Assembly: GCA_023213315.1 (NCBI GenBank)
Contig: JAKCPI010004538.1
Location: 1 to 64,000, forward strand
Reading direction: 5' to 3'
Length of the DNA: 64,000 nt
Source of the DNA: Euborellia annulipes
Lineage: Eukaryota; Arthropoda; Insecta; Dermaptera; Anisolabididae
Shown here piece after piece: positions 57,106 through 64,000 of this stretch. The position numbers and the translations under genes were made by a program. Each line of letters begins with the position of its first letter. Within the stretch, counting starts at the first letter, position 1. The notes beneath the pieces are model-generated. The model searched no databases, had not been told where the DNA came from, and worked only from the letters and a program-made list of their open reading frames with translations.

Positions 57106-57108
57106 AAT

Positions 57109-57146
<38 letters not shown>

Positions 57147-57227
57147 TTCACACTTTTTTTCTCATTCACACTCACACTCACACACATTCTCAAAAACAGT
57201 ATTTTGGCATCTTCGGAGGCCATATAA

Positions 57228-57885
57228 GGCTGGTTACACACACACCGATTTTGGAGGGCCGGTATAAAAATCGGCCGATATTTTATCGGTAGCAGGTGTT
57301 GCAGACTCACCGGATTTTTACCGGTCAAACAATCAGTTGCCACGAGGTGACACGAGGTTTTTTTTTTTTTTAAACATCACACTTTTTTCCCATTCACACT
57401 CACACTCACACAGTATTTTCGGCAACTCAGGCCATTTAAGACTTTAGACTATAACCGTTGTAATTAATATAAATATATGTGGGGTCAGGCATTTCTATTT
57501 AAGCCTTCTGGTATCCAAATGGCTTAAATAAAATCATCGGACTGCCTGGGTCCGAACCCGCTAAATCAGCCATTGCAATTAACACGCACTATCAAAACTA
57601 ATAACAAGTTAAAACGTGGTAACTACAATTTCACTGAGCAGTCGAGACTGGAATGGTCGGTGAAAAATCGGTGTGTGTGCAAGCGGGTATTTAGTCATGT
57701 ACGCCACTAATTCCCGGCACTGCCGGCGATACAGTGGCAGTGGCCGGCTGCTGACCGGTATTTTACCGGCGACGATCACCGGTCGGCGTGTGTGCAACGT
57801 CCCGTTCCCACATGTGGTTCACTATTGGAATTTGGACGACCGGCATAAAATCGGCCGTCCAAAATCGGTGTGTGTGCAACCAGCC
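57228..57885. mobile_element. PIF/Harbinger-like miniature element
   Basis: The termini ggctggttacacacacaccg and, inverted, ggctggttgcacacacaccg continue into gattttgga. A 3 bp TAA duplication is at 57225-57227 and 57886-57888. TWA duplications are typical of PIF/Harbinger. The interior is rich in short ccggtattttaccgg-type palindromes and is interrupted by another SINE at about 57358-57556. No transposase. Confidence 0.82.
57358..57556 (-). mobile_element. SINE family 1 nested in the Harbinger-like element
   Basis: tttttttttttt, acacttttttcccattcaca, the tcggcaactcaggccattta block, body and gggtccgaacccg are present. The head beyond box B is missing, and no clean duplication is visible. This is the innermost layer of a SINE, Harbinger, SINE nest. 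Confidence 0.85.
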
Positions 57886-58179
57886 TAAGACTTTGACGAT
57901 AACCGTTGTAATTAATAAATCAATTTGGGGTTCAGGCATTTCTATTTAAGCCATCTGATATCCAAATGGCTTAAATAAAATCATCGGACTGCCTGGGTCC
58001 GAACCCGCGACGTTTGGTATAGGAGGTAGGCACACTACCCTCCGAGCATGTAAAGTATCCTAAGCTCATGAAGAGAAAAATATAATATGTAATGTATGTT
58101 GAGCGTAAATCGACAAGATCCGTGGTGCAACTCCCGGCGGTACCTACATTTTTCGCTTATTTAAATTAATAAATACTTG

Positions 58180-58480
58180 GTTATATGTTTTTATAATATG
58201 TAATTTTTATATTTTTATTTTTAAGATCTTTTTCGACATCTAAGGCCATTTAGACCCCATCTAACATATATTAATTTAAATTGATTGGAAGCCAATTAAA
58301 TTTAAATAAATTTTTGTCGCATGGATAAAATGTAATTAATCATATAGGCTACTGTATTTAGAAGGGGAGGGAAAGATCGTTATATATGGAATTATTATTT
58401 TTTTTTTTAATTTAAGGTCTTTTTCAGCATCGAAGGCCATTTAGACCCCGTCTCTATTTATTTCACAATCGAGGAATTAT
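58180..58480 (-). repeat. Two SINE-tail-like repeats
   Basis: aagatctttttcgacatcta, aggccatttagacccc (58224-58259) and ttaaggtctttttcagcatc, gaaggccatttagaccccg (58411-58450) are near copies, and a third lies at 59057-59092. gtcgcatgg after the first matches the head at 3766-3785 inverted. They appear to belong to a second SINE family. Confidence 0.5.
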
Positions 58481-59712
58481 TTACACTCAATTAAATTTTT
58501 CTCTTTACTTATAAAATATATTAAAGAAAAATATTTCTTTGCCAAAAAATATTTCCAATCTATGAAATTTTTTTCTTTCGAGTATTTTGTGATTGACATC
58601 AATTTTTTTTTTTTTTAGATAGTCTCACCAGATTTTTTTTCTTATATTTGATACGAAAAAGATATATATTTTCTATCCACTCTCTTTCTAAGCCTTTTCA
58701 ATGAGTCTAATATGACACAAAGCAAGATGGCTTTTATCCTGAACCGATCGATGGATGTTACCGTGTTTATAAAGCCTTTCATTTCGCATATCACTGACCA
58801 ATGGACAAGAATAGGACGCCGCAAAAGCGAGTGAGTTCCTTTTTCAAGGGGAACGCTCGCGATGTTAATGCCAATGCTTGTGATGTATTCGACTCAATGA
58901 AAGTAATTTCTTGCTTGCTTGAAGTGGCTAACAACAGAGTCCAAGAAAAATAATTCTCTACTCTTTAAGAGATTAGATTCAATTTTCGAATCAAAAGAAA
59001 AAAGCTAATAAAAAAAAAAAAAAAACGAAAAATTGTACAAGAAATTTATTTTTTAAGTCTTTCCAGCATCTTAAGCCATATAGACTCTATACCAGGATTC
59101 GATAAACAATGAAGATAATTTTTCTCAAGACATTTTCAGCGATAATTAAGTTAGACCCAAGCTCATCCTTATTTCCAAATTAATCCCAAGTGGATCAAAA
59201 AGGTGAAGATTATATATAAAAGCAGAGAGAAGCTGTACATTTTATTAGTTTAAAATCGATTTGTTCTCTCAAAGAAGATAACGACCTCTTCAGAAAATGA
59301 GAGTTTATATATTGTAGGTTTTATTATAAATTAGAATATCTGATTATCATCCCCTTAAGCTTTGTTTTCTTTTAATAATCTAGAAATTACTAAGCCAAAC
59401 ATTCCTTGATGCGGGGGCCTGCATAATTGATTAAAATTGCGACGGACAAGTACAAGTCTTGAGGTTTGAAGAACAACAAAGAAATGTCATTAGATCAAAC
59501 GATGAATCAAATAGGGATTCTCCATTACTAATTTTTATTTAGAAGAAATAAAAACAAGGAAACCTTCAATTTATTGAATATGACACTCATCTTTTTTCAT
59601 AAAAGGAAAATTTATTTTCCGGAATAATAAATTTTCTAAATCAATAGGATGGAGAAAGAAAGCTTCGATCATGAGTTAGTCAAAAAGATGAAAATTGTTT
59701 TTTTTTTTTTTT
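58481..59712. other. Mostly unrecognised flank DNA
   Basis: AT-rich with a more balanced patch at 58690-58880. A 60-codon frame there has no motif. No terminal repeats were seen. Confidence 0.45.
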
Positions 59713-60391
59713 ACTTTCTCGTACCTCTATATATATGTTAATATATAGAGAGAGAAAGTATTGGTTTCATGTCAAAAATTCGATGTCGAGATTTTGATGG
59801 ATCTTCACGTTTTGAGGTCCCCTGAATCCAAAAAAGTGGTTTTCGCGACATGGTCTGTCTGTGTGTGTGTCTGTCTGTCTGTCTGTCTGTCTGTGTGTCT
59901 GTGAACAAAATATCTCAAGAACAAAAAGAGCTAGGAAGTTGAAATTTTATATTTAAGTTAGGCACCCCCATGGGACGTGACACGAAGCTTTTGAACAAAA
60001 TCAGCCAAAGGAGTACTTTACTGATGCACTTTTTCAGTTTTTTTCGATTTTCTCAAAATTTGCTCCAACGATTTTTTTTAAATTCAAAAATCAATTATTT
60101 TTTAGATTCTCTATAAAATGTATATTCTCATTTTGTGATTGAAATCTTCTGAAGACCACTTTACTCTTGTTCTTCATAGGAAAGATAGGAATTTCTCCTA
60201 TGGTTGCTATGGTAACAAGATATAAATATTTTGCCCTACTTATAAATTTTACATCTTGAAAATCGAATGTACCGTACTGTCGGAAACTAAATACATGTCG
60301 ACACAAAAAATCTGGTGTGACAAGCACAGTACACAACTTTCGATTACCGAAGGTAAGAGAAAGTTGTGTGCTGTGCGCCAGTCACACCAGA
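59713..60391 (-). mobile_element. HINE-like element, complete
   Basis: actttctcgtacc with AT hairpin, ctgtctgtctgtctgtctgt core at about 59865-59895, body, and the 80 nt hairpin ending gtcacaccaga at 60391. T runs flank it on both sides. The GTCT microsatellite is the variant often reported in Helentron-associated elements. Confidence 0.92.
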
Positions 60392-60474
60392 TTTTTTGTT
60401 TTTTTTTTATTAAAATCTAAAAACAATTCTTCGCATTGCCCTTTACAAAAAAAATACTAAAAATTTTTTAAGTA

Positions 60475-61365
60475 GTGTTCTGTGCTTGTCACTGCTGATT
60501 TTTTGTGTCGACATATATTTAGTTTCCACCGATATATTAGAATTCAAGAGATAAATTTTTTTTTTTTTTTAAACATTAATTTTTTTTCACACTCACACTC
60601 ACACACACATTCACACAGTCTTTTCGGCAACTCAGGCCATTTAAGACTTTAGACGATAACCGTTGTAATTAATATATATATATTGGGGGTTCAGGTATTT
60701 CTATTTAAGCCATCTGGTATCCAAAAGGCTTAAATAAAATCATCGGACTGCCTAGGTCCGAACCCGCGACGTTTGGTATAGGAGGTAGGCACGCTACCTA
60801 CTACGGAGATAAAATTTATAAACTTGGGAAAATATTTATATTTGATACCATGACAACCATTTCTCCTATCTTTCCTATGAAGTACAAGAGTAAAGTGGAC
60901 TTAAGAAGATTTCAATGACAAAATGAGAATATAGATTTTAAAGAGAATCTAAAAAATAATTGATTTTTGAATTTTAATCAAAATCGTTAGAGCGAATTTT
61001 GAGAAAATCGAAAAAAACTGAAAAAGTACATCAGTAAAGTACTAGTAATCTTTGGCCGATTTTGATTAAAAGCTTATTTTCCGGTCCCGCGGGGTGTTTA
61101 ACTTAAATATAAAGAGAGAATTGAAAAAAAAACTGAAAAAGTACATCAGTAAAGTACTAGTACTCTTTGGCCGATTTTGTTCGAGTTATGTCTCCCGGGT
61201 GGTACCTAACTTAAATATCAAATTTACAATCTCATTTTCGATCGTGAGAAGACACTGACAGACCATTTTGAGGGCTCACTTTTTTGGACTCGCGTCAGAG
61301 GACCTCAAAACATGTATTTCCCTCAAAATGTCAACATCAAGCTTTTGACATGAATACAATAATTT
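60475..61365 (+). mobile_element. HINE-like element, rearranged
   Basis: The right half of the 5' hairpin (gttctgtgcttgtcactgct), then body, then a SINE at 60556-60805, then body again. The block ctgaaaaagtacatcagtaa, agtactagta occurs twice (61018 and 61133), showing an internal duplication. The 3' end is diverged, without the terminal hairpin. Confidence 0.78.
60556..60805 (-). mobile_element. SINE family 1 nested in a HINE
   Basis: Poly-T, CA-rich tail, tcggcaactcaggccattta block, body, and box B ccgaacccgcgacg. The head stops at acctactacg. The duplication gagataaa is at 60548-60555 and 60806-60813. Confidence 0.9.
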
Positions 61366-62891
61366 GTCTATTTCTCTCCCTTGCAACGAATGAAATTTTA
61401 TTTATTAATCACCAATTTAAAGTAAAATAACACGAAGGTACAAATACAAACATGCAAGAATTGCTAGTTTAAATTAGTTATTGATTAGTATTATTCAAAA
61501 TTAAGAAAAAAATAAATTGCAGCTTCTTAAGAAGAATATGAGATTATTCATTAAAACGAATGAATCATTGGAAATTCTCTCTCTTTATTTATTTTTTTCT
61601 TTCTTTCTCCTTATTAGGTTAGTAATTCCTTCTCCTGCAAATTAACCGTTTGTTTCTTCTCTTTTCCTTCCTTCTTCCCCTCACCCCCGAGGGGATAATC
61701 CGTCCTTTTTCAGGTTGCCTATCCGCCAGGCGGCGGATGCTGCAACCTAAAAGAGGAATATTTTCTGACGTTTTAAAAGCTTTTTATTCCTTTAAACAGA
61801 TTTTATTTTTTTTATTTTCTTCCCTCTCTCACTCTTGATGTCTTTTTTGAGACACTATTTATTTTCAAAATCAATAAACAGGAGATCATGTTTATATATT
61901 AGGAAAAAGTAAAATATATAAAGAATAATTTTTCTTTTGCTCACACGTAAAAAATCCTAAATGAAAAAGTGAAAAAAAATTTCTATATCGAATTTCTTTA
62001 GAGATGAAATTATTCATACTTTCTCACTAAATATTATATTAAATACTTGAGAATTTACACACAACAAGGCAGGTTACAATAACAATAAAAATCCCAAGCG
62101 AGAAAAATTTATTTCATTCGATTTGAAAGTAAAAAGGACGAATGATTTTCGGTTACGGTTTCGGCCTATTTCATCCTATTTGTCCCGCTTTGTCTCAATA
62201 AAATTGTGGTCACTTTACTCCAGCCCCCTAAAAATATTTGGAGGAAAAAATTCATTTTTCTAATTTTTAGAAAATTATTGTAGTCCTGTAGCCCTGCCTC
62301 AAATTTTTGGTCGGTAGTCTAGATACGAGAAAATCAAATTCGCATAATTTACCAATTTAATACAAAATGTTAACAAATAACAGAACCTTTTTCCTTTCTA
62401 GAACGGAAACGTCATTTTCTCTCATTTTGCCCCTCCTCCAAAAAAGTTTAACATTTATTTACAATTCAATTAGCAATTAATTACAAGATTTGTGAAAATT
62501 TTTTTTCTCCGTTTTCTTCCTGGCAACGTCGTTATTAAACACTCATTCACTTTGATTAAGCCAATTTAAGTTGGTTTATTAGGTCAAATCTTATTACATA
62601 AAACAATGAAACGAGAATCGGGAGAGAAAGAGAGAAACGAGATTTAGTTATTTTCAAAATAATGCCTTTTCTTTAAATATATTAGTAATTTAACTTCAAA
62701 GAACATTTTTATATTGTATTTTGAAAGACTCGCCACACTCTTATTATATTTGTAAAATAATACGATATGGAAATGGTGTAGGTATATAATCTAAGTACAG
62801 TTGGCGCCCCAAGTGCTTTAAGCTCGAGAATTGAGCCTTGAGCTTAGTCAACCAAACCAGCATTTTTGAAATGACACTTTTGATTTTCAAA
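61366..62891. other. Flank DNA with one GC-rich hairpin, no gene recognised
   Basis: AT-rich throughout except 61676-61750. That patch holds an inverted repeat: aggttgc (61712-61718) with gcaacct (61742-61748), and atccgcc with ggcggat inside, leaving an aggc loop. No tRNA or snRNA signature was recognised. Confidence 0.5.
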
Positions 62892-63556
62892 ATCTGGTGT
62901 GACTGCGACAGCACACAACTTCTCTTACCTTCGGTAATCGAAAGTTGTGTACTGTGCTTGTCACACCAGATTTTTTGTGTCGACATATATTTAGTTCCCG
63001 ACAGTACGGAACATTTGAATTCAGATGTAAAATTTATAAGTATGGGAAAATATTTATATTTTGTTACCATGGCAACCATTTCTCCTATCTTCCCTATGAA
63101 ATACAAGAGTAAAGTGGTCTTCAGAAGATTTCAATCGCAAAATGAGAATATACATTTTAAAGAGCATCTAAAAAATAATTGATTTTTGAATTTTAAAAAA
63201 AATCGTTGGAGCAAATTTTGAGAAAATCGAAAAAAACTGAAAAAGTACATCAGTAAAGTACTAGTAATCTTTGGCCGATTTTGATTAAAAGCTTATTTTT
63301 CCGGTCCCGGGGGTGTTTAAGTTAAATATAGAATTTCAACCTCGTAGCTCAATTCCTTCATGCTTAAAATTGAACACACACACACACACCCCCACCCACC
63401 CACCCACCCACCCACAGACAGACCATGTCGCGAAAACCACTTTTTGGATTCAGGGGACCTCAAAACGTGAAGATCCATCAAAATCTCGACATCGAATTTT
63501 TGACATAATCAATATTTCTCTTATATATATTACATATATACATAGGTAAGAGAAAT
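62892..63556 (+). mobile_element. HINE-like element, complete
   Basis: The 5' hairpin runs from tctggtgtgac to gtcacaccaga (62892-62972). The full body and the cacacacaccccca core (63374-63417) follow. The 3' end, taggtaagagaaat, has lost the usual terminal g. A runs flank it. It is nearly identical in its body to 17256-17938 and 52115-52784. Confidence 0.92.
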
Positions 63557-63920
63557 AAAAAGGGAAAAACTACTTTTAAGACACCCTTTCTGAAACTAAG
63601 TTAGTTCCCTACGATTAAGGCTCTAGTCTTGAGCATACCAGACACTTGTGGCGTCGACTGTGCCAGAAATAAAATTCATTAAATTGTCAGGGCTTGAAAT
63701 CAAATTTGACCTAATTAGATAACTTCCAAGTTAAAAAGCCGTCGGAACAACATCTAGAAGTGATGTAATTTTTTCATAGAAAATAGGAAACAAATATCGA
63801 AGTCAAATTGTGGAACATAAATTTCAAAAATTTTTTGAAATTGTTAATTAAACAATTTTTTTAAGAGAAAATAGGCTTTTTTGCAATTATTCAGAAGGTT
63901 GAATTTCAAATTTTATATAT
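63557..63920. other. AT-rich spacer
   Basis: No gene or repeat recognised. Confidence 0.5.
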
Positions 63921-64000
63921 GCCCTCGGGGCTTGGCGTAGAGGTTAGCGTGCTATCCTCGTATACCAAACGTCGCGGGTTCGGACCCCGGGCAGTCCGAT
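63921..64000 (+). mobile_element. SINE family 1 head, cut by the window edge
   Basis: gccctcggggcttggcgtag shows the cleanest box A of the family (TGGCGTAGAGG), and gcgggttcggaccccg a good box B. The body start gcagtccgat is the last sequence in the window. Confidence 0.85.

Larger units (their letters stand above)
57107..58037 (-). mobile_element. SINE family 1, split by a Harbinger-like element
   Basis: Poly-T and the tail block run from 57107 to 57227. The body resumes at 57889 (gactttgacgataaccgttg) and ends in box B and ggtaggcacactacc near 58037. Joining across the insert restores the family's ggccat(a)taagactttgacg. The head end is truncated. Confidence 0.88.

Noticed and set aside
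62744..63182. Overlapping 120- and 114-codon frames on opposite strands
   Set aside because: Both lie inside a HINE-like element. The same peptides recur in every HINE copy with frameshifts, so they are by-products of a non-coding family.
63921..64000. Possible functional tRNA gene
   Set aside because: Box A and box B are good, but the acceptor and anticodon arms do not pair convincingly, and the sequence continues into the SINE body found in other copies.

Overview
This window looks like repeat-rich, strongly AT-rich nuclear DNA of an invertebrate animal. The support is tRNA-derived SINEs, relics of Jockey-like, RTE-like and Penelope-like retroelements, a dead mariner, hAT, pogo/Tigger and Harbinger-type miniature elements, long (GT)n, (GA)n and homopolymer tracts, and the lack of any open frame that reads like a host gene. 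The phylum cannot be fixed from the sequence. No intact protein-coding gene, rRNA, functional tRNA or CRISPR array was found. The open frames longer than about 60 codons lie in repeats, and most occur twice, as mirror images.

The dominant feature is a giant imperfect palindrome. Positions about 7910-28265 recur as their reverse complement at about 29061-49556. Anchors such as 10392/48005, 13793/43040, 16226/40600, 22804/34511 and 24200/33112 stay collinear over about 20 kb per arm. The centre (28266-29060) is built from two inverted mariner pieces. The arms differ by substitutions, homopolymer lengths and whole insertions. The left arm alone has a HINE-like element with a nested SINE (9030-9970), a SINE (11184-11437) and a second HINE-like element (17256-17938). 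The right arm alone has a SINE (37651-37866) and a 1.88 kb terminal-inverted-repeat element (44619-46498). Each arm is therefore an empty-site control for the other, which gives exact element ends and target duplications and sorts insertions into before and after the duplication. The similarity stops at both outer ends inside miniature DNA-transposon sequence. Outside it, 1-7.9 kb and 49.6-64 kb are unrelated to each other except for dispersed repeats.

The most abundant family is a non-autonomous element of about 670-690 bp. One end is a hairpin of about 80 nt bounded by TCTGGTGTGAC. The other is a short AT-rich hairpin ending GGTAAGAGAAAGT. The centre carries a GT/GTCT microsatellite. The reverse complement of the second terminus lies inside the first hairpin, an asymmetric terminal inverted repeat like that described for Helentron-associated elements (HINEs). 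About ten substantial copies plus fragments lie in the window, several nested in one another or carrying SINEs and miniature elements.

Layout: 1-7.9 kb is left flank (SINE, old HINE copy, hAT-like and fold-back elements). 7.9-28.3 kb is the left arm, 28.3-29.1 kb the mariner centre, and 29.1-49.6 kb the right arm. 49.6-53.2 kb is a nested HINE cluster, and 53.6-54.3 kb holds a hAT-type repeat and an RTE-like relic. 54.6-55.4 kb is a HINE with a doubled 5' hairpin. 57.1-58.0 kb is a SINE containing a Harbinger-like element that itself contains a SINE. 59.7-61.4 and 62.9-63.6 kb hold further HINEs, and a SINE runs off the right edge. Nothing here forms a pathway; the interest is in genome structure and transposon biology.
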